A stretch of 34,454 bases of DNA, taken from contig JAQBOH010000133.1 in assembly GCA_028288125.1 (NCBI GenBank), positions 1 to 34,454 on the forward strand. Reading direction: 5' to 3'. Below, one piece after another: positions 1 to 7,890 of this stretch. A program made the translations under genes and the position numbers. The notes beneath the pieces were generated by a model. That model did no database searches. It was given only the letters and a program-made list of their open reading frames with translations, and had not been told where the DNA came from. Position 1 is the first letter of the stretch, and every line of letters begins with the position of its first letter. Source of the stretch: Mucilaginibacter sp. (GTDB lineage: Bacteria; Bacteroidota; Bacteroidia; Sphingobacteriales; Sphingobacteriaceae).

Positions 1-1980
1 AAGTTGAACGGCCATGTCATAATCTGCTATGGCTCTCCGCTGATTTATTTTTGTTTTACCCAATTTATAATAGGCGTAGCCCCGTGTATTATAAGCAGCT
101 GCCTCTTTTTGATTTAAGGCAATGGCCTTATCACAATCGGCTATCGCTTCGGCATAGCGACCAAGCCGGTTATTTATCTGCGCCCTTGAGTCGTAAGCGG
201 CCGAGAGTTTGGGGTCCAATTCAATAGCTTTATTGCAATCGGCCATTGCTTCGGTATACTTACCCAGGTACATTTCGGCGTATCCGCGATTATTGTAGGC
301 AAGCGCGTATTTTTGATCGAGGTCAATCGCCTGATCGTAATCCATTATGGCATCCGAGCGACGGCCCATCTGATCTTTTGCATATCCCCTGCTTAAATAG
401 TGCGAGGGGGATTTGGGGTCTAAAGCAATGGCCTGGTCAAAATCTGAAATGGCGTCGGTATAATGTTCCAGGTTGTTTTTTGCATAACCCCGGTTAATAT
501 AAACCTGTGTATATTTCGGGTCAATTGCAATCGCCTGGTCATAATCGGCAATGGCATCAGCAAACTTGCCTGAGTAATTTTTTGCCAGTCCGCGAACGCA
601 ATATGCCCAACTGCTTTTTGAATTTACCTGCAGCGCCTTATCACAATCCGTAATAGCCCCGTCATAGTTACCGTTATTAATCTTATCAACCGCCCCTTTA
701 ATTATTTCGTCGGCTGTATGGCCATCGCCTGCATTCATCGCAGCCGCGGCCTCGTCGCGGTATTTGTAATAAGGCGTATAACTGCTGCCACCAGTTTGAA
801 CAGACATGTCGTAATCTTCAACAGCTTTTTGATAATTTGCTTTTGATCCACCTGTTTTATAATAGGCGTAGCCACGGCTATTATATGCTTTTGCATATTT
901 GGGGTCTAAAGCTATGGCTTTATCAAAATCGGGTATGGCGTCGGCATAATTGGCTAAAGCACTTTTTACGTAGCCGCGTGCATACCAGCCGTTTGTATTT
1001 TGAGGGTCGAGCGTTATGGCCTGGTTATAATCGGCTAAAGCGTCGGCGTAGCGGCCTAAATGATCTTTTGCATAACCGCGCGCGTACCAGGCTGATTTAT
1101 AATTGGGATTTTTAATTAATGTATAGTCATAATCCGCTATTGCTTCGGCGTATTGTTTTAAACTATTTTTCGCGACGCCGCGGTTGTAATACGCGTCGAG
1201 ATAATTAGCATCGATTGCTATTGTCTTGTCATAGTCGAGAATGGCATCGGCATAACGGCCTAAATGATCTTTCGCGTACCCCCGGGCATAATAGCCATCT
1301 TTATAGTTTGCGTCTAAACTGATTGCCTGGTCGTAATCCGCAATAGCGTCGGTATATCGATCCAGATGCTCTTTAGAGAGTCCGCGGTTATAGTAACCAT
1401 CGGTATAAGCGGGGTTTAGGGCTAACGACCTGTCGTAGTCATTCACCGCATCGGTATACCGGCCTAAATGATGGTATGAAATACCCCGGTTATTATAAGC
1501 CAATGCATATTTAGGGTCCAGCGCTATCGCCTGGTCGTAATCCGGCACCGCGTCGGAATAACGGCCGGCATCCGATTTAGCATTGCCGCGGCTGTTATAG
1601 GCGGTTGTATATTGCGGATCCAGCGCTATCGCCTGGCTATAATCGGCAATTGCATCATCGTATCTCCTTAAAGCGGCTTTTGCCAACCCCCTGTTAAACC
1701 ATGCCTGCTTATAATTAGCCGACAATGCAATGGCCTGATCGTAATCAGCAATTGCTTCGTTACTGCGGTTTGTGTTGTGTTTAACTATGCCCCTAATGTT
1801 ATAACCCCAGGCATTTTGCGAATTTATTTGTAATGCCTGGTTGCAATCGGCCATAGCGCCATCGTAATCCTTGTTATCTACTTTAGCCACCGCTTTTTTT
1901 ACCCAGTCATCTGATGTTTGGGCAAAAACCGTGGCCGAAATGATCAGCAAAGTTATTGTTATACAGATTTTCCGTTTCAT
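1..1980 (-). CDS. Secreted TPR-repeat protein, partial (C-terminus beyond window)
   Basis: The frame is open from the ATG at 1978-1980 to the window edge, giving 660 residues without a stop. The first 20 residues are a signal peptide (MKRKICITITLLIISATVFA, then Q), so the protein is exported, probably to the periplasm. The rest is about 16-17 tetratricopeptide units of 34 residues with the Sel1/TPR_1-like signature YxDAIADYDQAIALDPKY...AYNNRGYAK. TPRs form superhelical protein-binding scaffolds; the partner is unknown. The repeats form two larger modules. Module A starts near residue 25 and module B at residue 424; both open with a related [DN]xxxYDGAxxDCxxALQ unit and carry a GYAYYK block (370-375 and 634-639) followed by DYDMxVQ. 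The gene lies 18 bases after a lipoprotein gene and is probably cotranscribed with it. Assignment as a TPR protein is firm; function is unknown. Confidence 0.9.
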   Translation of the reverse strand, partial: MKRKICITITLLIISATVFAQTSDDWVKKAVAKVDNKDYDGAMADCNQALQINSQNAWGYNIRGIVKHNTNRSNEAIADYDQAIALSANYKQAWFNRGLAKAALRRYDDAIADYSQAIALDPQYTTAYNSRGNAKSDAGRYSDAVPDYDQAIALDPKYALAYNNRGISYHHLGRYTDAVNDYDRSLALNPAYTDGYYNRGLSKEHLDRYTDAIADYDQAISLDANYKDGYYARGYAKDHLGRYADAILDYDKTIAIDANYLDAYYNRGVAKNSLKQYAEAIADYDYTLIKNPNYKSAWYARGYAKDHLGRYADALADYNQAITLDPQNTNGWYARGYVKSALANYADAIPDFDKAIALDPKYAKAYNSRGYAYYKTGGSKANYQKAVEDYDMSVQTGGSSYTPYYKYRDEAAAAMNAGDGHTADEIIKGAVDKINNGNYDGAITDCDKALQVNSKSSWAYCVRGLAKNYSGKFADAIADYDQAIAIDPKYTQVYINRGYAKNNLEHYTDAISDFDQAIALDPKSPSHYLSRGYAKDQMGRRSDAIMDYDQAIDLDQKYALAYNNRGYAEMYLGKYTEAMADCNKAIELDPKLSAAYDSRAQINNRLGRYAEAIADCDKAIALNQKEAAAYNTRGYAYYKLGKTKINQRRAIADYDMAVQL

Positions 1981-1998
1981 AATGACCTCTCCTTTCTG

Positions 1999-2688
1999 TT
2001 ATGATTTAAACGACCTTATCAAATCCTGGGTGCACTTTGTAATAAATTCTTCTAAGGCGTGTACCGCCACAGTTTCCTTTAACTCAAGCTGCCTGCTTTT
2101 TTTGTTATAGCTCCAATCGGTTAACGGGCACCCTTCCGAACAAGGAGTATAATTAAATTTATAATTCCCGCCGATTTCGTTGTTCTTTACCAGTATCAGC
2201 TTAAACTCAACAGACGCCCCCGATTTTTTGTAATCAATTTGCTGTACCTGGTCAGTCGACTTCTCGCCACTTACAATAGTGATTTTATTGGTAGAGTACA
2301 TCACGCTTGGATCAATGCTTACGACTTCTAAAATCAGGTCTGTATTGGTTTCTTCGCCTATTTTAGTATAATCCGTTGATTTTGATTTATCAATTATCTC
2401 ATTAAAAAGCCCGCGGTCACGCACGTTAAAACCTTCTTTTAAAAGCTCTTTTTCTATCGCGTTATATAGCACGTTGTTATTTTGATTAATAACAGTATTA
2501 CTTGTTGCCTTATCATTTGTATTTGGGACACGAAGCACTATTTTGGGGCTAGCATTACTTTTTAAATACTCCTTTAAATTGTGGTTCGCAAAAACATCAT
2601 CTGATTGTTTTTGATATTTGATCATCCTGATCGATGAACAGGAAAAAATCAATAAGCAAACAATGAAGAGTAAATGAAATTTTTTCAT
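1999..2688 (-). CDS. Putative lipoprotein, possibly CsgG/LpoB-like fold
   Basis: 229 residues. The N-terminus MKKFHLLFIVCLLIFSCSS has a basic start, a hydrophobic core and a lipobox ending at Cys17, so it should be lipidated and anchored in the periplasm or outer membrane. The middle (about residues 85-125) reads GFNVRDRGLFNEIIDKSKS...KIGEETNTDLILEVVSI, which resembles the pattern of CsgG/LpoB-type lipoproteins (a 'DR..F.EII' element followed by a 'TDLIL' strand); this is a tentative resemblance. A CSEGC pair of cysteines near residue 180 could form a disulfide. It sits between the two-component genes and the TPR protein, 18 bases before the latter, suggesting an envelope-associated pair. Function not known. 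Confidence 0.8.
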   Translation of the reverse strand: MKKFHLLFIVCLLIFSCSSIRMIKYQKQSDDVFANHNLKEYLKSNASPKIVLRVPNTNDKATSNTVINQNNNVLYNAIEKELLKEGFNVRDRGLFNEIIDKSKSTDYTKIGEETNTDLILEVVSIDPSVMYSTNKITIVSGEKSTDQVQQIDYKKSGASVEFKLILVKNNEIGGNYKFNYTPCSEGCPLTDWSYNKKSRQLELKETVAVHALEEFITKCTQDLIRSFKS

Positions 2689-2785
2689 AACAATTAATTT
2701 AAGGTGAAGGATGAGACTTGATTTAATAACCGACCATCGGGATAAAAATCAATACTAATATAACCGATTTGATAAAGGCAGGAAA

Positions 2786-2801
2786 GTACCCAAACGGGTA
2801 C
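2786..2801. promoter_or_regulatory. Candidate response-regulator operator (inverted TACCC-N4-GGGTA)
   Basis: GTACCC-AAAC-GGGTAC is a perfect 6-base inverted repeat with a 4-base centre, in the 150-base gap upstream of the lipoprotein gene. A near copy (TACCCAAACAGGTA on the minus strand) lies at 3509-3524 in front of the regulator gene. NarL/LuxR-family regulators commonly bind inverted heptamers of the TACYYMT type, so this may be a binding site. There is no run of T after it, so it does not look like a terminator. Role inferred. Confidence 0.4.
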
Positions 2802-2838
2802 CATGGTTTAACAGTAATTTGATTTTAGCACAATGATA

Positions 2839-3462
2839 TCACGACTGAAATTTCCACTTGATCACGGCCTCAACTTTGTTTTGGACATGCATTTTCAGGT
2901 AGATGTTTTTGATGTGCTTTTTGATGGCATGAATTGTAACATCCAGGACAGCGGCAATCTCCTTCACCAGTTTACCTTCGGCCATCAAGTCGAGCACCTG
3001 CTTCTCACGTGCCGTAAATAGCTGATGACCGTCGTTGGCTACGCCGGGCTGAAAATGCCGGATTATTTTTCGGGCGATGCCCGGGCTCATGGGCGAGCCG
3101 CCATTATGGATATCTTTAATCGCATTAAATATCATTTCGGGCGGTGCGCTTTTCAGCAAATAGCCTGTAGCGCCGGCATTTAAGGCCTCAAATATTTTTT
3201 CATCCTCTTCAAAAACGGTCAGTATCATAAACTGGATGCTGGGACAGTCCAGTTTTAGCTTGCGGATACATTCAATACCGTTCATCCCCGGTAGCTGAAT
3301 ATCAGTTAAAATAACATCAGGCAGTATTTCGGGCACTTTTAGCAGGGCGCTTTCCGCATCCTTCCATATACCGGCAAGATGCAGCTCATCCGAAAGCCGC
3401 AGCAATGATGCCACCGCAGCGCTATAATTTTCAGTATCCTCAATTAGTCCTACCGATATCAT
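2839..3462 (-). CDS. NarL/LuxR-family response regulator
   Basis: 207 residues. The receiver domain (about 1-120) has the acidic pair Glu8/Asp9, phosphoacceptor Asp54 in DVILTDIQLPGMNG, Thr82 and Lys104. The LuxR-type helix-turn-helix (about 143-205) begins LFTAREKQVLDLMAEGKLVK and ends with a helix rich in basic residues. It is the predicted partner of the histidine kinase encoded 46 bases upstream; transfer of phosphate from the kinase to Asp54 would alter DNA binding by the HTH. An inverted repeat in the gap before it (3508-3525) and a similar one before the next operon suggest it controls itself and the lipoprotein/TPR pair. The regulon is otherwise unknown. Confidence 0.93.
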   Translation of the reverse strand: MISVGLIEDTENYSAAVASLLRLSDELHLAGIWKDAESALLKVPEILPDVILTDIQLPGMNGIECIRKLKLDCPSIQFMILTVFEEDEKIFEALNAGATGYLLKSAPPEMIFNAIKDIHNGGSPMSPGIARKIIRHFQPGVANDGHQLFTAREKQVLDLMAEGKLVKEIAAVLDVTIHAIKKHIKNIYLKMHVQNKVEAVIKWKFQS

Positions 3463-3507
3463 TGCTTTATAGTAATGGAAAGTTACCGATAATAGAATGA
3501 AAAAATA

Positions 3508-3525
3508 ACTACCTGTTTGGGTAGT
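3508..3525. promoter_or_regulatory. Second copy of candidate operator, overlapping the kinase stop codon
   Basis: ACTACC-TGTTTG-GGTAGT is an inverted repeat whose minus-strand core TACCCAAACAGGTA differs by one base from the core at 2787-2800. It overlaps the last codons of the kinase gene and lies about 46 bases before the start of the regulator gene, a suitable place for autoregulation. The site also codes for the kinase's C-terminal residues (NYPNR), so part of the resemblance could be chance. Confidence 0.35.
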
Positions 3526-5488
3526 TTGGCAAATGTATTTCGAGCTTTACTATGGTGCCTTTACTGCTTTGAATGCTGAATTTCCCTTTCACCGCATTCA
3601 TTCGGAGCCGGATGTTTTTCAGCCCGTTCCCCGTTTTGCTTCCGGCGTCGGATAAAAATCCTTTTCCGTTATCCTTAATCCCGATAAGCAGCGTGTCGCG
3701 TTCGATCTGTACTTTAAGTTCAACGCAGGTGGCATTGGCATGTTTAATAATATTGTTCAGCAATTCCTTAACACATAAAAAAATATTGCGCCTCAACTCG
3801 TTGTCAATCTGGATTTCGGAGATTGTTATGGGGTAAATAATGTTGGTTTGATAGGCAAGCGGTTCAAATAGCAACACAAAATATTGCCGGATAAACAGCA
3901 GCAAATTATCCAGCCGGTCGTTTCCCGGGTTTAACGACCATACAATTTCTTTCATTTGTTCAACCAATTCGGTACCCAGCACGGCTATCCGATCGATATT
4001 TGGCGCATCGCGGCTTTCGGCCAGTTTTAGCCTCAACATATTCACATATATCAGCATGGTTGAAAGCCCGGTGCCAATGTCATCATGCATATCGCTGCTG
4101 ATGCGCTGCCGCTCGGTTTGTACAGCCAATTGCTTTTCGAAATTGAGTTTTTGCTGTTTAATACCTCCCTGCATATACAGCAGCATGATCAAAACGACAG
4201 CAATAAACGTAACAAAGCCAATAATTACGTTACGGATTAAGTTTTGCCGTGATGTTTCGGTTTCCTTAAGCCTTTGCCGCTGGTTAAGCACAACGATCTC
4301 CTTATCCCTGCGCTCAACTTCCAGCTTGTTGATCTCGCGGCTAACTTTTTCATTTATGATTGAATCCTTTAACCCGGTAAACACAAGCTGGTAATGGTAC
4401 GCGCTATCGTACCGGTGCTGAAGCGCAAAATTTCTTGAAATACCCCTGTAAGCATCGCGGATATCCTCACGATGCAGTATGGATTTTGCCAGCGATAACC
4501 CTTTGTTAAGGTATAGGCCGGCTTCCTTATAATCCTTTAACGAACTGTAAACATCGCCGGTATTGATATAATAGCTTGCCAGGTCGTAATTGTTAAAAAT
4601 GTTCCCTTTTTTGCTATGCGGGGCAAAAACCGCCAGTGCATATCGCAAGGCAAGCTTATAATTCCCGGCCTGTTTATATGCGGTGCTAATTTTGAATAAG
4701 GTGTAGGGCACCCGGTCGGGCCTGAACACCATCCGCTGCCTGTCCAGGGGTTCCCTGTCATTCATTTTATCATAAATACCAAGCGCCGTAAAAAAATATT
4801 TCAAAGCAGTTTGATATTCGTTTTTCAGCAAATAGCCATCAGCTATACCATTGCTGGCATCGGCGATCATCATCCGGCTATGCATTTCATTTGCCAGTGC
4901 CAGGTATCGTGTATAATATTTAATACCGGCGTCCGCTTTTTCCTGTTTTAAATAAATAAATCCAGCCTGGTTATCAAAATGGCCCTGGTTCTCCTTGTCG
5001 CCTAATTGTTCGGCAAGAGAAAGGCCCTTTTGGGCAATATCCATCGCATTGACATAATCGGCCTGGTAATAATAGGCGTTTAAAGCAGAATTATAAATGG
5101 CATACACGTCGGCATATAATTTATGCGTTTCCGCTATTTTGATAGCATCCTTATAAAAACGAATAGCTAAAGGGTAGTTGTTTTTACTTTCAGAGTGAGC
5201 GCCCTCCTGCAAAAAGGATCGTTCGATGCCCCGCGGATAGTTTAATTTATATGAAAGCTTACGCGCGGTTTGAGTAATAGCCACTACAGTGTCGGGCGAA
5301 AAGCTTTCCAGTTGCTGTGCATATCTGAGATAGATCAACACCTTATTGGTATCGTTCTTTAGATTCTTGGTTTCTTTTTTAAATTGGGCGTATAATTTTT
5401 GAGATGGACTGTTCCCGCTCTTTTGAGAAAAGGCCGTAAAACAATTGATTAACAGATAAGCACAAATCAGGGAAAGATGCTTATACAT
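3509..5488 (-). CDS. TPR-containing sensor histidine kinase (HisKA_3 type)
   Basis: 659 residues. A signal peptide (MYKHLSLICAYLLINCFTAFS) is followed by a periplasmic sensor region of TPR-like helical repeats (about 35-360), a coiled segment, one transmembrane helix (about 420-441, VIIGFVTFIAVVLIMLLYM) and a cytoplasmic kinase. The phosphoacceptor is His468 in SSDMHDDIGTGLS, typical of HisKA_3 kinases that pair with NarL regulators. The N-box (KELLNNIIKHANA, about 570-580) and G-boxes (DNGKGF and GNGLKNI) are intact, so it should be active. The gene precedes its response regulator by 46 bases. This TPR/HisKA_3 architecture is very common in Bacteroidota; the signal is unknown. Confidence 0.94.
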   Translation of the reverse strand: MYKHLSLICAYLLINCFTAFSQKSGNSPSQKLYAQFKKETKNLKNDTNKVLIYLRYAQQLESFSPDTVVAITQTARKLSYKLNYPRGIERSFLQEGAHSESKNNYPLAIRFYKDAIKIAETHKLYADVYAIYNSALNAYYYQADYVNAMDIAQKGLSLAEQLGDKENQGHFDNQAGFIYLKQEKADAGIKYYTRYLALANEMHSRMMIADASNGIADGYLLKNEYQTALKYFFTALGIYDKMNDREPLDRQRMVFRPDRVPYTLFKISTAYKQAGNYKLALRYALAVFAPHSKKGNIFNNYDLASYYINTGDVYSSLKDYKEAGLYLNKGLSLAKSILHREDIRDAYRGISRNFALQHRYDSAYHYQLVFTGLKDSIINEKVSREINKLEVERRDKEIVVLNQRQRLKETETSRQNLIRNVIIGFVTFIAVVLIMLLYMQGGIKQQKLNFEKQLAVQTERQRISSDMHDDIGTGLSTMLIYVNMLRLKLAESRDAPNIDRIAVLGTELVEQMKEIVWSLNPGNDRLDNLLLFIRQYFVLLFEPLAYQTNIIYPITISEIQIDNELRRNIFLCVKELLNNIIKHANATCVELKVQIERDTLLIGIKDNGKGFLSDAGSKTGNGLKNIRLRMNAVKGKFSIQSSKGTIVKLEIHLPNYPNR

Positions 5489-5973
5489 AGTTTAAGTGAT
5501 TAATTACATGAAAGTTACGGATATTTTGGATGAGAGTCAAGACTTTAAGAAGCAAGATGTTAAGAAGCAAGACATCCGGAACCAGGTTAGAGAAGAAAGT
5601 ACCGGACGGTGATCACCAAATTTCAGGTGTACCACCCGGTACAAACGTACACACTTAACTAACATACGAGGTTTATTTTGCAGGCAATCAAACAGTGTTT
5701 GATGTAAGAGCGGGCCTTACATTGGCTTGTGTTTAAGCGTAACACTTAAAGAGGCCGAAAGACGCTGCCAACTGCCCCCTCACAACTGCCCACTGCCCAA
5801 TGGCGTGTTCGCGGGTGTTCGGGGGCGTTCGTGCCAGTTCGGGGTGTTCCGCATAAGTAAAAGCGAACGGTACAAAAGCCGTTGTCTTGCTTCTTAGAGT
5901 CTTGCTTCTTGGCTCTTGCCTCTTTGATTCTCCCCAAATTTATATAACTTACGCTTCAATAAACTTTATTACA
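5489..5973. other. 485-base divergent spacer made of several repeat words
   Basis: Lies between the divergent kinase and YifB-like genes and must hold both promoters, though I see no clear TTTG/TAnnTTTG pair. It contains a near-perfect 19-base inverted pair (5539-5557 and 5885-5903), tandem AAGAAGCAAGA words and their complements near each end, a GTACC-ACCC-GGTAC inverted repeat (5629-5642), a GGTGATCACC palindrome (5608-5617), an AACTGCC-rich stretch (5768-5798) and about five variants of GTGTTCG (5804-5852). No believable gene: the minus-strand open frame at 5746-5937 is low-complexity and made of these repeats. Confidence 0.6.
5539..5903. repeat. Inverted AAGAAGCAAGA word repeat (arms 5539-5557, 5885-5903)
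   Basis: The left arm AAGACTTTAAGAAGCAAGA and the reverse complement of the right arm match at 18 of 19 bases, 327 bases apart. Each arm is followed or preceded by further copies of the same word (5562-5572 on the left, 5900-5925 on the right). The same vocabulary recurs at 16099-16196. Confidence 0.75.
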
Positions 5974-7518
5974 GTGTTGGTTAAAACTTTTGGCAGCGCG
6001 GTATATGGCATTGAGGCCATCACCATCACAGTTGAGGTAAATATTAGCGGCGGCGGCAAACCATTTTATTTAATTGTAGGCTTGCCGGATAACGCCGTAC
6101 GCGAATCAATGCAACGGGTTGAGGCGGCGCTGCAAACCAACAATTTCCGGATGCCGCGGCAAAAAATAATAGTTAATATGGCGCCCGCCGATATCCGCAA
6201 GGAAGGCTCGGCCTATGATCTTCCCATCGCTGTTAGTATACTCGCTGGCTCCGGGCAGATTGAAAGCGAAAACCTTGATAAATATATCATCATGGGCGAG
6301 CTTTCGCTTGATGGTGGTTTGCAACCTATTAAAGGCGCATTGCCTATAGCCATACAGGCGCGGAAGGACGGTTTTAAAGGATTTATATTGCCAAAACAAA
6401 ACGCGCGTGAAGCCGCCATTGTTAATGACCTGGAAGTGCTTGGCGTTGAAAACATTACAGAAGTTGCCGGATTTTTTAACGGGGATATCCAGCTTATTCC
6501 CGAGGTAGTAAATACCCGCGAAGAGTTTTATAATAGCCTCACAAACTACGACAGCGATTTTAGCGAAGTAAGAGGGCAGGAAAATATTAAGCGTGCTTTA
6601 GAAATTGCGGCCGCTGGCGGGCATAACGTTATTTTGATCGGTCCGCCAGGAGCGGGTAAAACCATGCTGGCGCGCAGGCTGCCTTCTATTTTGCCGCCGC
6701 TGAGTTTATATGAATCGTTAGAGACCACGAAGATACATTCTGTTGCAGGCAAGTTGTCGGCTGCCGACGCATTGGTAACTGTGCGCCCGTTCCGGTCGCC
6801 GCATCATACCATCAGCGATGTAGCGCTTGTTGGAGGAGGCAGTAACCCACAGCCGGGTGAAATTTCGCTGGCGCATAACGGCGTGCTTTTTTTAGATGAA
6901 CTGCCCGAATTTAAGCGCAGCGCGCTCGAGGTAATGCGCCAGCCGCTGGAAGAGCGAAGAGTAACCATATCGCGCGCCAAGTTTTCGGTTGACTATCCCA
7001 GCTCATTTATGCTGGTGGCGAGCATGAACCCGTGCCCTTGCGGCTATTTTAATCATCCTGAAAAAGAATGTATCTGCCCACCCGGAATGGTGCAGAAATA
7101 CCTGAGCAAAATATCGGGGCCGCTGCTTGACCGTATCGATTTGCACGTGGAAGTTACGCCCGTTAACTTTACCGAGCTGGCCTCCGACCGGCTTGCCGAA
7201 AAAAGCGAGTTTATCCGGGAAAGGGTGATCAGGGCAAGGGCATATCAAGCCGAACGCTTTGACAACAAGCCCGATCTGCACGCCAACGCGCAAATGAGCC
7301 CGCAAATGGTACGCGATATCTGCAAAATAAGCGCCGCAGGTCAAATGTTGCTTAAGAAAGCCATGGAGAAACTGGGGCTTTCGGCCCGCGCGTATGATCG
7401 CATACTAAAAGTATCACGTACTATTGCCGACCTGGCTGGCAGTGAAGAAATTGAACTCGAGCATTTGGCCGAGGCTATAAATTTCAGGAGTTTAGACAGA
7501 GAGGGGTGGGCCGGGTAG
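5974..7518 (+). CDS. YifB/ComM-like Mg-chelatase-family AAA+ ATPase
   Basis: 514 residues from a GTG at 5974 ([15 protein letters not shown]), the usual beginning of this family. An ATG at 5887 is in frame but its 29 extra residues are encoded by the AAGAAGCAAGA repeat and look spurious. Domains: N-terminal Lon-protease-like/ChlI domain (about 1-150), AAA+ core with Walker A GPPGAGKT (223-230) and Walker B VLFLDE (304-309), a Cys-rich MNPCPCG...ECICPPG loop (from 351) and the C-terminal Mg_chelatase_C helical domain. Its relative ComM is a helicase that promotes branch migration during natural transformation; the same role here is inferred. Length is normal (about 510). Monocistronic. Confidence 0.93.
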   Translation: MLVKTFGSAVYGIEAITITVEVNISGGGKPFYLIVGLPDNAVRESMQRVEAALQTNNFRMPRQKIIVNMAPADIRKEGSAYDLPIAVSILAGSGQIESENLDKYIIMGELSLDGGLQPIKGALPIAIQARKDGFKGFILPKQNAREAAIVNDLEVLGVENITEVAGFFNGDIQLIPEVVNTREEFYNSLTNYDSDFSEVRGQENIKRALEIAAAGGHNVILIGPPGAGKTMLARRLPSILPPLSLYESLETTKIHSVAGKLSAADALVTVRPFRSPHHTISDVALVGGGSNPQPGEISLAHNGVLFLDELPEFKRSALEVMRQPLEERRVTISRAKFSVDYPSSFMLVASMNPCPCGYFNHPEKECICPPGMVQKYLSKISGPLLDRIDLHVEVTPVNFTELASDRLAEKSEFIRERVIRARAYQAERFDNKPDLHANAQMSPQMVRDICKISAAGQMLLKKAMEKLGLSARAYDRILKVSRTIADLAGSEEIELEHLAEAINFRSLDREGWAG

Positions 7519-7890
7519 GTTTGAATATGAATATCCAGCATTGAATCATGAAAATGAACATTTCTCGCCAGGAAAATTTAATCACAATAAATTTATTTTT
7601 TTATAACCTTCTGTAATGCATGGTCGTTAAAGTAATTAGTGGTCCTGAAACACTTTTTAATTTGTTATTATTGACGATGGCGCAAAAAAACGGAGCAGTA
7701 ACACCGGAGCACTTTATATTAATATTTAAATACTTAACCCCTATTACATGTCTTACTTTATAATACCGGCGCCGGACGACGTCTGCACATCTTCTGCCCC
7801 TCACTGTTTAATTACGCACAATTTTAGCCCTCAAATAACAGCTTGTATCGCTTTGGTTTTCAAGCAATTCCAAAGCAAACCAGCTCGATA
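7519..7890. other. Spacer without a convincing gene
   Basis: 372 bases between YifB and the PAS protein. It holds a 10-base palindrome CCGGCGCCGG near 7766-7776 and a 47-codon plus-strand open frame from the ATG at 7620 (MVVKVISGPETLF...), which I do not recognise and do not call. It presumably contains the promoter of the PAS gene, but no clear TAnnTTTG element was found. Confidence 0.5.

Noticed and set aside
246..1115. Plus-strand open frames rich in W, R and N (for example 246-497 and 837-1115)
   Set aside because: They are antisense shadows of the 102-base TPR repeat units; their periodicity follows the minus-strand gene.
1..1980. Regular repeats that could suggest a CRISPR array
   Set aside because: The period is 102 bases, the frame is fully open and the units encode 34-residue TPRs; there are no constant repeats with unique spacers.
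5746..5937. Minus-strand 63-residue open frame
   Set aside because: Encoded by word repeats (GTGTTCG, AAGAAGCAAGA), low-complexity, no signal or domain.
7620..7763. 47-codon plus-strand frame starting MVVKVISGPE
   Set aside because: No recognisable family, no clear ribosome binding site; kept only as a note in the spacer entry.
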